From assembly GCF_900094835.1 (NCBI RefSeq), contig NZ_FMAO01000002.1:124001-188000 (forward strand): a stretch of DNA of 64,000 nt, given 5' to 3'. This DNA is from Weissella bombi. Lineage in GTDB: Bacteria; Bacillota; Bacilli; Lactobacillales; Lactobacillaceae. The position numbers and the translations under genes are program-made. Under the pieces are notes generated by a model. It saw only the letters and a list, made by a program, of their open reading frames with translations, searched no databases and had not been told where the DNA came from. Positions 50,331 to 59,309 of the stretch are shown in pieces. How positions within the stretch are numbered: the first letter of the stretch is position 1; each line of letters opens with the position of its first letter.

Positions 50331-51782
50331 ATGGATAATTGGCTAATAAAAAGAGCACAGTTAACGCCTGATCGCTTAGCTGTACATTATCAAGATACTA
50401 GGTTAACTTTTGCACAGATGAAAGATCGTGTATTAAAGTTAGCTTCTCAATTGGCAGTCTATACGCAAAATCAAGAACGTGTGGCTGTGATTACATCAAA
50501 TAATTTACAAGGTTATTTGATGATTTTGGCTGTGCAACAGTTAGGTAAGACGGTTGTTCTAATTAATCGTCGTCTAGCTGCGCGAGAAATTGATTTTCAG
50601 TTAAAAGATGCAGCTATTAATGTTGTTGTGCAGGATGATGATTTTAATTTAACGTTATCAAACGTGCAACAACTGACATTTGCAAAAATCTCTGATACAA
50701 CTGTTGTGGATACTATAACACCAGTGTCTGACTTTGATTTAGAAAAAGTTACATCAATTATGTATACATCAGGCACGACGGGTAATCCCAAAGGTGTAAT
50801 GCAAACATTTGGTAATCATTTTTATTCAGCTGTTGGTTCAGCATTGAATTTAGGTATTATGCCAAATGACGTTTGGCTAGCTGTAGTACCGATTTTTCAT
50901 ATTAGTGGTTTATCAATTATGATGCGCTCATTGATTTACGGTATGGGTGTACGTTTGGTTGAAAAGTTTGATGTTCAGAAAATTAATGATATTTTGCTTG
51001 CTGGTGAGGTAACAACAATTTCTGTGGTACCGATGATGTTGACGCGTTTGTTAGCGGCTTTGCCTACGAATACGCAATATCATCGTAATTTTCGGACGAT
51101 GTTATTAGGTGGCGGACCTACTGATTTAACGACTCTGCAGAAAGCAACAAATGCTGGTATTGAAGTTGTACAATCGTACGGCATGACTGAAACTGCATCA
51201 CAAGTAATCGCTTTAGATGCTGCAAACGCACCACGTAAAATTGGTTCGGCTGGTCAACCACTATTGCCGGTTTCCTTGCGGATTGCACATCCAGATAATA
51301 AACAACATGGGCGCATTCAAATTAAGTCACCAACATTAGCAGTCGGTTATTTGAATCAACCAGAAAAATATGCAGATTCATTTGAAGACGGTTGGTTTGA
51401 TACTGGTGACATGGGTTGGATCGATGATGAAGGATTCTTGTATATTGATGGTCGTGAGGGTGATATGATTTCGTCGGGTGGTGAAAATGTTTTCCCTGAT
51501 GAAATTGAAAGTGCTTATGCGGAGCTATCTGAAATTGCACAAATAGCTGTCGTGGGTGTGCCTGATGAAAAATGGGGTGCAGTACCAATTGCCTTTATTA
51601 CTTTTAAAGATAATAACGTATTATCCCAAGAAGCTTTGCGTGATTTTGGTCGCGAAATGCTAGCACATTACAAAGTACCCGCTAGATTCTATCAACTTGA
51701 TGAATTTCCAAGAACAGCTAGTGGCAAAGTACAGCGTCATAAGTTAATGGATGTTATGTCGCATGCTACTCTTATAAATTAA
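50331..51782 (+). CDS. menE: o-Succinylbenzoate-CoA ligase
   Basis: The ATG at 50331 is six bases after AAGGA and gives 483 residues; the ATG at 50325 is too close. It is an AMP-forming acyl-CoA ligase with the P-loop SIMYTSGTTGNPKGVMQ (about residue 141), QSYGMTETAS (about 281), FDTGDMGWIDDEGFLYIDGR (about 356-375) and a C-terminal TASGKVQRHKL with the catalytic Lys. The neighbours menB and the thioesterase assign it as MenE. Confidence 0.92.
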   Translation: MDNWLIKRAQLTPDRLAVHYQDTRLTFAQMKDRVLKLASQLAVYTQNQERVAVITSNNLQGYLMILAVQQLGKTVVLINRRLAAREIDFQLKDAAINVVVQDDDFNLTLSNVQQLTFAKISDTTVVDTITPVSDFDLEKVTSIMYTSGTTGNPKGVMQTFGNHFYSAVGSALNLGIMPNDVWLAVVPIFHISGLSIMMRSLIYGMGVRLVEKFDVQKINDILLAGEVTTISVVPMMLTRLLAALPTNTQYHRNFRTMLLGGGPTDLTTLQKATNAGIEVVQSYGMTETASQVIALDAANAPRKIGSAGQPLLPVSLRIAHPDNKQHGRIQIKSPTLAVGYLNQPEKYADSFEDGWFDTGDMGWIDDEGFLYIDGREGDMISSGGENVFPDEIESAYAELSEIAQIAVVGVPDEKWGAVPIAFITFKDNNVLSQEALRDFGREMLAHYKVPARFYQLDEFPRTASGKVQRHKLMDVMSHATLIN

Positions 51783-51808
51783 TGATTTGAATTTTTTAGA
51801 TGAAAGTT

Positions 51809-52003
51809 TATAATAGTCAGTAATCTAGGAAAGGGGGTGATACGTTTTGGCAGATTTAAACAATCAACGAAACGTATCGCCCTTGTAAAAGGAAACAAGG
51901 GCGATACGTTCTGTAAGTTAGTAGATAACTACTAACATGATTATGCAGATTGTAATTAATGAGCATAATCAGAGGCATCAAGTGACGAGCTTGGTGCTTT
52001 TTT
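51809..52003 (+). ncRNA. Short structured transcript with a strong ribosome-binding site
   Basis: A TATAAT (51809-51814) with TTGAAT 16 bases upstream would start RNA near 51821, and a terminator (GCATCAAG/CTTGGTGC plus T6) ends it at 52003. Near its 5' end is AAAGGGGGTGAT, a near-ideal ribosome-binding site, before TTG at 51847 (13 codons) or overlapping GTG at 51837 (32 codons). The 16 bases at 51871-51886 pair perfectly with 51895-51910, or alternatively with 51833-51846 (14 bp, G-U pairs), which hides the ribosome-binding site. A translation switch, leader or type I toxin-like RNA is possible. Confidence 0.5.
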
Positions 52004-52059
52004 ATTACCATGATATAATCGTGGGGAAACAAGAAAATAAGTTAAATGAGGTGTTAAGA

Positions 52060-52581
52060 ATGGAGATCATTGATGTTACGCCAAATACACAAAACGATTG
52101 GAAACGCGTTTATGATGAGGCGTTTCCACCATATGAACAACGACCAATTTCGGAATTGTTTGACCTTGTTGAACAACAAGATGCAATAAAGATGCAAGTT
52201 GTTGTTGATGAACAAAATGTCGTTGGTATTGTTTATTTATGTGAAATTGGACTATCAAAAGCGTTTGTATTGTATTTTGCTATTGATGCAAATATTCAAA
52301 GTAAAGGCTTTGGAAGTCGCGCATTAGCCATGTTGCAAGAACGGTATCCAGGTGGCGTTATTTTGGAAGCCGAAGAGACTGGTACACAGGCTGAAAATGA
52401 AGAACAACGAGTTCGTCGTTATGATTTTTATATGCGGAATGGTTTTGAGGATAAGCAATTAATATCTGAAAATTCCGGTGGTACGTTCCACTTATTGGCA
52501 AGTACACCTGATATTAATACGACAGAGTATCTACAAGCAATGCATGCAATGTCGATTGAAGCAATTGTAAAGCGTGCTTAG
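52060..52581 (+). CDS. GNAT family N-acetyltransferase
   Basis: The ATG at 52060 follows TGAGGTG and gives 173 residues; the frame upstream to 51937 is part of the small RNA unit and unlikely to be translated. The GNAT fold shows ANIQSKGFGSRALAMLQ with the Q/R-x-x-G-x-G loop (about residue 82) and EEQRVRRYDFYMRNGFEDKQ, typical of the C-terminal helix-strand pair. The acetyl acceptor is unknown. A terminator follows. Confidence 0.82.
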   Translation: MEIIDVTPNTQNDWKRVYDEAFPPYEQRPISELFDLVEQQDAIKMQVVVDEQNVVGIVYLCEIGLSKAFVLYFAIDANIQSKGFGSRALAMLQERYPGGVILEAEETGTQAENEEQRVRRYDFYMRNGFEDKQLISENSGGTFHLLASTPDINTTEYLQAMHAMSIEAIVKRA

Positions 52582-52604
52582 TTGAGTATATGTTAATAAA
52601 AGTT

Positions 52605-52644
52605 TGGGACATCGATCTAATCATTTGGATTGATGCCCTTTTTG
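52605..52644 (+). terminator. Terminator after the acetyltransferase
   Basis: GGGACATCGATC pairs with GATTGATGCCC (one mismatch), followed by TTTTTG. Confidence 0.8.
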
Positions 52645-52825
52645 TTTTGTATTAGTAATAAAAAGCAAAATGATAAATAAATTTAATTTGTATTAAATAT
52701 TGTCATTTCTCGCTCATTTTTTGGTAGAATTATGTTTAATAAACAGCTATGGTTTAGAGATGTATTGTGTGTTTAAGCACTTTTAATTCAGTATAAGTAG
52801 GACGGAGAAAGGTAGGTTTGTGTGT

Positions 52826-54178
52826 ATGGCACAAAATGGATTAAAACCTAGTATTAGCACATTTGGAATTGTTTCTTTAGGTGCTGGTGGGGTAATTGGT
52901 AGTAGTTGGATCTATACAAATAGTCAATTTTTCCATCAATATGGAGCAGGTGGAGAAATTTTTGGACTACTTGCGGCTTCGATTTTAGCGATTTTAGTAT
53001 CCCTATCATTTGCGGAATTGTCAACGGTTTATCCAAAAGCAGGTGGAGAAGTCGTTTATGGGTATGAAGCGTTTGGTAAAAAAGGTGGTTTATTTGCCGG
53101 TTGGGCTTTATTGGGATCATATTTAAGTGCTTTGGCATTTTATGTGACGGCATCAAGTATGTTGTTATCACAAATTATTCCCAAAATCGCAACAGGTCCC
53201 GCCTATTCGTTTGCGGGAGCTAAAGTTCATTACACAGAACTAATTTTGGGTGTATTAATTACATTGTTTATTTTCGCCATTAACTATCGTGGTGCTAATT
53301 TAACAAGTAATGTGCAGATTGTTTTGTTTATCTTTTTGGTCTTAATCGGTGTTGTCCTTGTAGTTGTTGGGTTTAGCCATGGTAAGCCAAGTAATTTTTG
53401 GCCAGCATTCTATGACCATCAAACAAAGGTACCCGAAATTTTCCGCTTTATTTTGCCGGCGATGACATTCTTAACTGGATGGGAATCAATTGGGGTCATG
53501 GCTGAAGAAGTTAAGACACCAGCTCGTAAAATTGGTCGTATTGTTGTTATTGCAATTATGATTTCGGCAGCATACTACCTATTAGTATTGCTGGCATCAG
53601 CATGGGTTCACCCATGGCAAAGTACGGCAATGATGGAAATGGGAACGGTTGATGCCTTCAAGGCAGAAGGCTTCCCAATTCTTGGAACAGCTGCATTTGT
53701 GATTGCGTTCCTAGGTTTGGGAACTAGTTTCTTGGCATTGTTCTCAGCAGCACCACGTTTAATTTACTCATTAGCAGAACAAAAGATTTTGCCAAGTTAT
53801 TTTGCAAAGGTTCACCCTAAGTATGGCACACCAAGTCGTGCAATCGTGATGACATTAATTTTGGTATTGGCATTAGGTTGGCTTGGAAAAGGTGCTTTGA
53901 CGTACTTCTTGGATATTGGTGGATTCCTAACAGCTTTGGCTTGGGGAATTAATGCCTTTAACTTGTTGGCAATTCGTAAGAAGCATCCTGAGCTAAAGGG
54001 TGGTTTCCGTAATAAGCATCTATCATTGCCTGTTATTGGTGGTGTGATTGCCATTTTGATTGCCGTATCAACTATTATTCCTGGAACGTCGGTTTCATTG
54101 GTTTGGCCATATGAATACGTTATTTTAGGTATCTGGATTGTAATTGGTTTGGTAAGTTACTTTACGGGTAAAAAATAA
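52826..54178 (+). CDS. APC family permease
   Basis: This 450-residue APC permease has 12 membrane helices, with GIVSLGAGGVIGSSWIYTN (about residues 12-30) and LTGWESIGVMAEEVKTPARK (about 213-232), which suggests a basic amino-acid/polyamine or YbaT-like relative. Either ATG 52826 or GTG 52820 after GGAGAAAGG could start it. No leader peptide is evident, although a short ORF MFNKQLWFRDVLCV lies at 52732. The substrate is unknown. A terminator follows. Confidence 0.78.
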   Translation: MAQNGLKPSISTFGIVSLGAGGVIGSSWIYTNSQFFHQYGAGGEIFGLLAASILAILVSLSFAELSTVYPKAGGEVVYGYEAFGKKGGLFAGWALLGSYLSALAFYVTASSMLLSQIIPKIATGPAYSFAGAKVHYTELILGVLITLFIFAINYRGANLTSNVQIVLFIFLVLIGVVLVVVGFSHGKPSNFWPAFYDHQTKVPEIFRFILPAMTFLTGWESIGVMAEEVKTPARKIGRIVVIAIMISAAYYLLVLLASAWVHPWQSTAMMEMGTVDAFKAEGFPILGTAAFVIAFLGLGTSFLALFSAAPRLIYSLAEQKILPSYFAKVHPKYGTPSRAIVMTLILVLALGWLGKGALTYFLDIGGFLTALAWGINAFNLLAIRKKHPELKGGFRNKHLSLPVIGGVIAILIAVSTIIPGTSVSLVWPYEYVILGIWIVIGLVSYFTGKK

Positions 54179-54188
54179 AATTAGCGTA

Positions 54189-54223
54189 AAGAGAGTTGTG
54201 AATTTGTCACGGCTCTTTTTTTT
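54189..54223 (+). terminator. Terminator after the permease
   Basis: AGAG(A)G(TT)GTGA pairs with TCAC(GG)CTCT, followed by T8. Confidence 0.8.
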
Positions 54224-54265
54224 GTGAAAGAAAACGAATTTTCAGCAATTATTAGATTTAGGCTC

Positions 54266-54308
54266 TATAATTAAGGATAGAACCTTAAATATTTAAGGTT
54301 TAGGTAAG
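54266..54308 (+). promoter_or_regulatory. Candidate CiaR-type promoter region
   Basis: TATAAT (54266-54271) is a -10-like hexamer, and TTTAAG-N5-GGTAAG (54292-54308) resembles the streptococcal CiaR direct repeat TTTAAG-N5-TTTAAG (four of six in the second half). CCTTAAATATTTAAGG at 54283-54298 is also a palindrome. Autoregulation of the two genes after it is possible. Confidence 0.35.
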
Positions 54309-54390
54309 CTGAAAATAGGCACATTTTAAGGTTCAACGCTTATAGTCACCTTTAAAAGATGGAAACAAACAAGTAAAGAGGGCAAATGTT

Positions 54391-55086
54391 ATGGTTGAAA
54401 ATACAATTAAATTATTAGTGGTTGAAGATGATTATGCGTTAAATGATACGGTAAAGGAAACTATCTCAGAACTCGGTGAAGTTGTGCAGGTTCATGATGG
54501 TGATGAAGGTTGGTTTGAAATTGAGTCTGGTGTATATGATGCAGTTATTTTAGATGTCATGTTGCCTGGACAAGATGGTTTTACAATTTTAAAGAAAGCC
54601 AAAGAGGCCTTTCCAAACTTACCAATTTTGATGTTAACGGCTAAGGGTGAATTAACGGACAAGATGCAAGGCTTTGATTTAGGAGCCGATGAATATATTA
54701 CGAAGCCTTTCTACAAAGAAGAACTTTTGGCTCGTTTAAAGACGTTACTACGTCACACGGGTGTGTTAGGACAAGATGGCGCTTTGGAAGTTGGAAATAT
54801 TCAAATTTTTGTAGATCAACACAAAGTATTAGTTGGTGATAAAGAAATTAGCTTGCAAGGCCGTGAATTTGGACTATTAGTTTATCTAGTACAACACGTT
54901 GGCCAAATTGTTACGAAGGATCAAATTTTTGATCGTCTATGGGGCTTTGATTCAGATACTTCTTTGACAGTAGTTGAAGTTTATATGTCTAATCTACGTA
55001 AGAACTTACGCCAAGCGGAAGCGCAAGTGAATATTAAGACATTGCGTAATGTGGGTTACACCCTAAACGCAACAGAAGAGGATTAA
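54391..55086 (+). CDS. ciaR: Response regulator, CiaR-like
   Basis: This 231-residue OmpR-family regulator has receiver motifs VVEDDY, AVILDVMLPGQDGF with the phosphorylated Asp (about residue 54) and LTAKGE, then DEYITKPFY with the conserved Lys, and a winged helix ending IFDRLWGFDSDTSLTVVEVY. The stretch WGFDSD and VEVYMSNLRK match CiaR of streptococci closely. Its stop overlaps the kinase start (ATTAATGG), so the pair is translationally coupled. It probably senses cell-envelope stress, as CiaRH does. Confidence 0.85.
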   Translation: MVENTIKLLVVEDDYALNDTVKETISELGEVVQVHDGDEGWFEIESGVYDAVILDVMLPGQDGFTILKKAKEAFPNLPILMLTAKGELTDKMQGFDLGADEYITKPFYKEELLARLKTLLRHTGVLGQDGALEVGNIQIFVDQHKVLVGDKEISLQGREFGLLVYLVQHVGQIVTKDQIFDRLWGFDSDTSLTVVEVYMSNLRKNLRQAEAQVNIKTLRNVGYTLNATEED

Positions 55087-56309
55087 TGGCTGATACCAAA
55101 GTGGTCAAAGAACCACATTATCAATGGCATCGATTTAAAAAGTGGTTGCAGAGGATCCGCGCTTCGCTACCACAGCAAGTAAAAATGACGATTTTAATGG
55201 TGATGGGTTTTACGTTTGTCTTCGTGTTAATTGGTACATTTACCATTAATCAATTTCGAACGGTTATGTATGGCAATGCGCAACATCGTGTTAGTCGTGC
55301 ATTTGATGTGCAGTCCAATCGATTTGATCGACCAATTATTCAAACGGAAACGGCGCAAATCACGGATTTTGTCAGTTCTTTTAAAACGTTGAATTTGCCA
55401 AAAGAAAACAAAGTTTATTTACGCCAATATCGTGGTAGTTGGTACTTTTTTAATCGACGTGATGATGAATTAGCATATGTAGATGTGACAGCTGAACATG
55501 AATTAGTTGAATCATATCAAGTGCGCTTGCTTTGGATTTATGTATTATCAGAGTTGGCATTGTTGCTGATGGGAATGGCATTAACCCGAGCTAATATGCG
55601 CCCGATTATGCGATCGTGGAATCAACAGCGAACCTTCGTTGCGGATGCTGCACACGAATTTAAAACGCCAATGACGGTCATTCAAAATAATTTGGAACGT
55701 ATGCTGGAGCATCCTAATGATACTGTGATGGATCAGGTTGAGAGCGTTGCAAATGCATTAACTGAAGTTAGACATTTAAATAATCTAACGGGTGATCTTT
55801 TGACTTTGTCACAGGCTGATGCTGATATTCCGTTGTTTGCTTTTGCGGAGATGGATTTGGCAGCAACAATTCGTGAAGTCGGTGATATTTATGCTTACAA
55901 TGCGGCTGAGAAAAAACAAACTTTGTCAGTTAACGTTCCTGATACAGTACCAATTGTGGGAGATGCGCAACGATTACGTCAATTATTGGTTATTCTAACG
56001 GATAATGCACAAAAGTATGCTGGTGAAGGTGCTAGTGTAACAATTGAAGCTAAAGTGATCGGTAATAATGTGAGAATTATGGTTTCCGATACAGGACCTG
56101 GTGTGTCAGATGAAGATAAGAAACATCTATTCGATCGTTTCTATCGTATTGATAAGGCACGGTCGCGATCGACTGGTGGTCATGGACTTGGATTGTCCAT
56201 TGCAAAATGGGTTGTACAAGGACATCGTGGTACTATCGATATTGTAGATAATCAACCTAAGGGAACCATTTTTAAAATTTTGATTCCTAAAGGACAAAAG
56301 AATGCGTAA
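55086..56309 (+). CDS. ciaH: Sensor histidine kinase, CiaH-like
   Basis: This 407-residue kinase has two membrane helices (about residues 35-57 and 149-166) with an extracytoplasmic loop, no clear HAMP domain, the H-box ADAAHEFKTPMTVIQNN (His about residue 193), an N-box LTDNAQKYA (about 311), and G-boxes VSDTGPGVSD and GGHGLGLSIAK. It is the partner of the CiaR-like regulator. The start shares bases with the regulator stop. It is followed by a bidirectional terminator. Confidence 0.85.
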   Translation: MADTKVVKEPHYQWHRFKKWLQRIRASLPQQVKMTILMVMGFTFVFVLIGTFTINQFRTVMYGNAQHRVSRAFDVQSNRFDRPIIQTETAQITDFVSSFKTLNLPKENKVYLRQYRGSWYFFNRRDDELAYVDVTAEHELVESYQVRLLWIYVLSELALLLMGMALTRANMRPIMRSWNQQRTFVADAAHEFKTPMTVIQNNLERMLEHPNDTVMDQVESVANALTEVRHLNNLTGDLLTLSQADADIPLFAFAEMDLAATIREVGDIYAYNAAEKKQTLSVNVPDTVPIVGDAQRLRQLLVILTDNAQKYAGEGASVTIEAKVIGNNVRIMVSDTGPGVSDEDKKHLFDRFYRIDKARSRSTGGHGLGLSIAKWVVQGHRGTIDIVDNQPKGTIFKILIPKGQKNA

Positions 56310-56310
56310 T

Positions 56311-56380
56311 AAAAAAAGCTTAACTTAACTAACCATTAATGGCGACAGTGCCGAAAAGTTAGTAAAGTTAAGCTTTTTTA
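56311..56380. terminator. Bidirectional terminator between ciaH and rpiA
   Basis: AAAAAAGCTTAACTTTACTAAC-like arms pair, AAAAAGCTTAACTT with AAGTTAAGCTTTTT, with T-runs on both strands. Confidence 0.88.
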
Positions 56381-56385
56381 TATAT

Positions 56386-57087
56386 TTAGATTAAAGGTGA
56401 TGGGTGAGCGTTAAAAACGTCAACTGTTTCGTCTGGACGCCCAACAATCACTTGATCAACTACATTTAAGAATAGTCCGTGTTCAACGACTCCAACCATA
56501 CTGGTTAGCTCACGACCTAAAGTAAATGGATCAGGCATTTTATCAAAGTGTAAATCAATTAGGTAGTTAGCTGAATCAGTACGAACAGGGTTACCGTTTT
56601 GATCTAAACGCCAAGTTGGCTTGTAGCCCTTTGCTTCAAGTCGCTTAAATAGTTGGTCAGCACCATATGGGATAACTTCTACAGGTAGGTAGTGAGTTAG
56701 GGTTTCTGATAGTTTTGAATCATCAACGACCCAAACGTTACGTTTTGAGTTAACGGCAACTATCTTTTCCCAAAGTAATGCTGCACCACCACCCTTAATG
56801 GCTGCAAAATTTTCATCAATTTGATCAGCACCGTCAATTGTTAAATCAATATGATCAACATCATCAACGTTGTGCATTGGAATGCCTAGCTTTGCGGCAG
56901 TACGACGTGTCTTATCAGAAGTTGGGACACCCTTAATTTTAAGACCATCTTCGGCAACACGCTTTCCTAGTGCCTCAATGACATAGGCAATTGTTGAACC
57001 AGAACCAATACCGACTACCATACCATCTTCAACTAATTCGGCTGCACGATACCCCGCTAATTTTTTCAGTGAAGTTTGATCTGTCAT
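56386..57087 (-). CDS. rpiA: Ribose-5-phosphate isomerase A
   Basis: This 233-residue enzyme interconverts ribose-5-phosphate and ribulose-5-phosphate, central in the phosphoketolase pathway of heterofermenters. RpiA motifs are VGIGSGSTIAYVIEALG (phosphate loop, about residue 25), IDGADQIDENFAAIKGGGAALL (about residues 84-105, with catalytic Asp and Lys) and VVDDSKLSE. The start follows AAGGAAATG on the minus strand (GAGGCATTTCC). It stands alone. Confidence 0.95.
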   Translation of the reverse strand: MTDQTSLKKLAGYRAAELVEDGMVVGIGSGSTIAYVIEALGKRVAEDGLKIKGVPTSDKTRRTAAKLGIPMHNVDDVDHIDLTIDGADQIDENFAAIKGGGAALLWEKIVAVNSKRNVWVVDDSKLSETLTHYLPVEVIPYGADQLFKRLEAKGYKPTWRLDQNGNPVRTDSANYLIDLHFDKMPDPFTLGRELTSMVGVVEHGLFLNVVDQVIVGRPDETVDVFNAHPSPLI

Positions 57088-57223
57088 AAGGAAATGCCTC
57101 TTTCTATATCTATTATTATATCTATTATAGTTATATTATCTCTCATTAAACGAGGTTTAGGCAAATCGAAAATCATAAAATGTTACACTAGGTAAATAAC
57201 TTTTAAAAAGGTGGCAAATTTTC

Positions 57224-58324
57224 ATGATTGAAATGTGGGATGATGATAAAATAAACGCTTTTCAAGCAACATTATTAACTTGGTATGACCAAGAAGGAAG
57301 AGCAACATTACCATGGCGTCGGGATAGAGAACCTTACCATATTTGGGTTTCTGAAATTATGTTACAACAAACACAGGTTCAAACTGTTATTCCATATTTT
57401 GAGCGGTTTATGGCAACATTTCCAACTATCGCAGATTTAGCCGCAGCACCTGAACAATTGTTGTTAAAGACGTGGGAAGGCTTGGGCTACTATTCGAGAG
57501 TGCGTAACATGCAAAAAGCAGCACAACAAATTATTGATGATTATGCAGGTATATGGCCTGATAATATGCAGGATTTGCAAAAGTTGTCTGGAATTGGTCC
57601 GTATACTGCTGCGGCAATTGCCAGCATTGCTTTTAATGAACCTGTCCCAGCAATTGATGGAAATGCTTTTCGTGTGTTTGCGCGTTTGTTTAAAATCGAT
57701 GCTGACATTGCACAGCCCAAAACACGTAAAATTTTCTTTGAATTAGGACAAAAAATAATTGATAAGAAACGACCAGGTGATTTTAACCAAGCAATTATGG
57801 ATTTGGGTTCATCATATATGAGCGCTAAAAATTATGATAGTGAACATTCACCTGTTAAAGCATTCAATGCTGCTTATTTGGATGGTACAGAGGAATTTTA
57901 TCCGGTTAAAACGAAGGCACCCAAGCCTAAGCCGGTAACGTATTTTGCTGTTGCTATAAAATCACCCGCGGGTTACTTGTGGGAACAGCGGCCAGCAAAT
58001 GGCTTATTAGGTAATTTTTGGATGATGCCACTATATCCATTAACGGATTTTATAACTGATACCGATGCAAATTGGACTGAAGAGGAAATGATTCAGGCAA
58101 CGCAGAAACGTTTAGCAACAGATTATGGTATTGTTGCGGAGTTAAAACGAGTACCTGGTCGACCAGTTACTCATGTATATACACATTTGAAATGGACCGT
58201 AACTATTTTGACAGCGGAAGTAGATGATCAGACGTTACGTCGAGGACAATGGCAGTCAATGGCGGCCATTCAAAAAGATCCGCAGCCAAAAATACAGGAA
58301 AAGATTTGGCAACGATTAAAATAA
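57224..58324 (+). CDS. mutY: A/G-specific adenine glycosylase without Fe-S cluster
   Basis: This 366-residue DNA glycosylase removes adenine paired with 8-oxoguanine. It has the opening TLPWRRDREPYHIWVSEIML (catalytic Glu about residue 43), the helix-hairpin-helix SGIGPYTAAAIASIAFN (about 124) and the catalytic Asp in PAIDGNAFRVFAR. The four Cys that normally hold the 4Fe-4S cluster after residue 195 are absent (MSAKNYDSEHSPVKAFN instead). The C-terminal NUDIX-like domain (about 236-366) that checks oxoG is present. Cluster-less MutY has been reported in lactobacilli and protists. Confidence 0.9.
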   Translation: MIEMWDDDKINAFQATLLTWYDQEGRATLPWRRDREPYHIWVSEIMLQQTQVQTVIPYFERFMATFPTIADLAAAPEQLLLKTWEGLGYYSRVRNMQKAAQQIIDDYAGIWPDNMQDLQKLSGIGPYTAAAIASIAFNEPVPAIDGNAFRVFARLFKIDADIAQPKTRKIFFELGQKIIDKKRPGDFNQAIMDLGSSYMSAKNYDSEHSPVKAFNAAYLDGTEEFYPVKTKAPKPKPVTYFAVAIKSPAGYLWEQRPANGLLGNFWMMPLYPLTDFITDTDANWTEEEMIQATQKRLATDYGIVAELKRVPGRPVTHVYTHLKWTVTILTAEVDDQTLRRGQWQSMAAIQKDPQPKIQEKIWQRLK

Positions 58325-58389
58325 TGAACCGCAAACATGCGCTGTCATGTGATACTATCTAAGTACCAAAAAGGGGATGAGGTGTAAAG

Positions 58390-59289
58390 ATGACGCAAAA
58401 GATATTATTGGATATGGATCCAGGAATTGACGATGCAGCAGCATTATCAATTGCTTTAACGGATGATACATTTCAAGTAATGTTACTAACAACAGTTGCA
58501 GGTAATGTTTCAGTTGATAAAACAACTAAAAATGCGTTGCGATTAGTTGAATTTTTTAATCAAGAAAAAGTTGTGCCAGTTGCAGCAGGGGCTTCAGCAC
58601 CATTGATTAAAAAGTATGCTGATGCAGCTGATGTTCATGGTGAATCGGGGATGGATGGTTGGCAATTTCCAGATATTAAAACAGACGTTTTACCTGAACA
58701 TGCTGTCGTTGCAATGCGTAATGTTTTAATGAGTAGCCCAGAAAAAATAACAATTGTTGCAACAGGAGCATTTACTAATATTGCGTTGTTAATTCGCATG
58801 TATCCAGAAGTGCTCCCTAAAATTGCGCAAATTGTTTTAATGGGTGGAACCTTAGGAAAAGGTAACATCACTAATGTTGCAGAATTTAATGTCTTTACTG
58901 ATCCGCATGCGGCACAAATTTTATTTACGTCTGGATTGCCAATTAAAATGATTGGATTAAATGTCACTTTACAAGCTTTGCTAAGTAAGGAAAATATTCG
59001 TAAATTAGGTGAAATTAATCAAACAGGTCAGATGCTACAAGCTTTATTTAATCACTACGCTGATGATCAGAATGGTGCTAAACCCATGCATGATGTGAAT
59101 ACGTTGTTTTATTTATCACAACCGGAATCGTTTGTATTTGAAGATTATCATGTTGAGGTAATTACTGAAGGACCCGCTAATGGTGCGACCGTTGCAAATA
59201 AAGAAACTGACAAAAATGTTAGCGTTGCCATAAAAGTCGATGTTGAAGCGTTCAACGATTGGTTTATGAAAAAAATTATTGCTATTTAA
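58390..59289 (+). CDS. Inosine-uridine preferring nucleoside hydrolase
   Basis: This 299-residue enzyme hydrolyses ribonucleosides to base and ribose. The Ca-binding motif LLDMDPGIDDAAALSIAL (DxDxxxDD, about residues 6-23) opens the protein, with VLMGGTLGKGNIT and NVFTDPHAAQILFTSGLP in the core (about 145-180), and HDVNTLFYLS near the C-terminus. Its stop lies four bases before a parS site. The Rih subclass and preference cannot be told. Confidence 0.92.
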   Translation: MTQKILLDMDPGIDDAAALSIALTDDTFQVMLLTTVAGNVSVDKTTKNALRLVEFFNQEKVVPVAAGASAPLIKKYADAADVHGESGMDGWQFPDIKTDVLPEHAVVAMRNVLMSSPEKITIVATGAFTNIALLIRMYPEVLPKIAQIVLMGGTLGKGNITNVAEFNVFTDPHAAQILFTSGLPIKMIGLNVTLQALLSKENIRKLGEINQTGQMLQALFNHYADDQNGAKPMHDVNTLFYLSQPESFVFEDYHVEVITEGPANGATVANKETDKNVSVAIKVDVEAFNDWFMKKIIAI

Positions 59290-59293
59290 TTGG

Positions 59294-59309
59294 TGTTTCA
59301 CGTGGAACA
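59294..59309. promoter_or_regulatory. parS centromere site
   Basis: The same 16-mer as at 17654, TGTTTCACGTGGAACA, whose complement is the exact ParB/Spo0J consensus. It lies between the nucleoside hydrolase and rsmG, 1.6 kb before parB. Confidence 0.92.

Noticed and set aside
52732-52776. Short ORF MFNKQLWFRDVLCV upstream of the permease at 52826
   Set aside because: The ribosome-binding site is weak, no terminator follows and no codon run stands out, so it is not counted as a leader.
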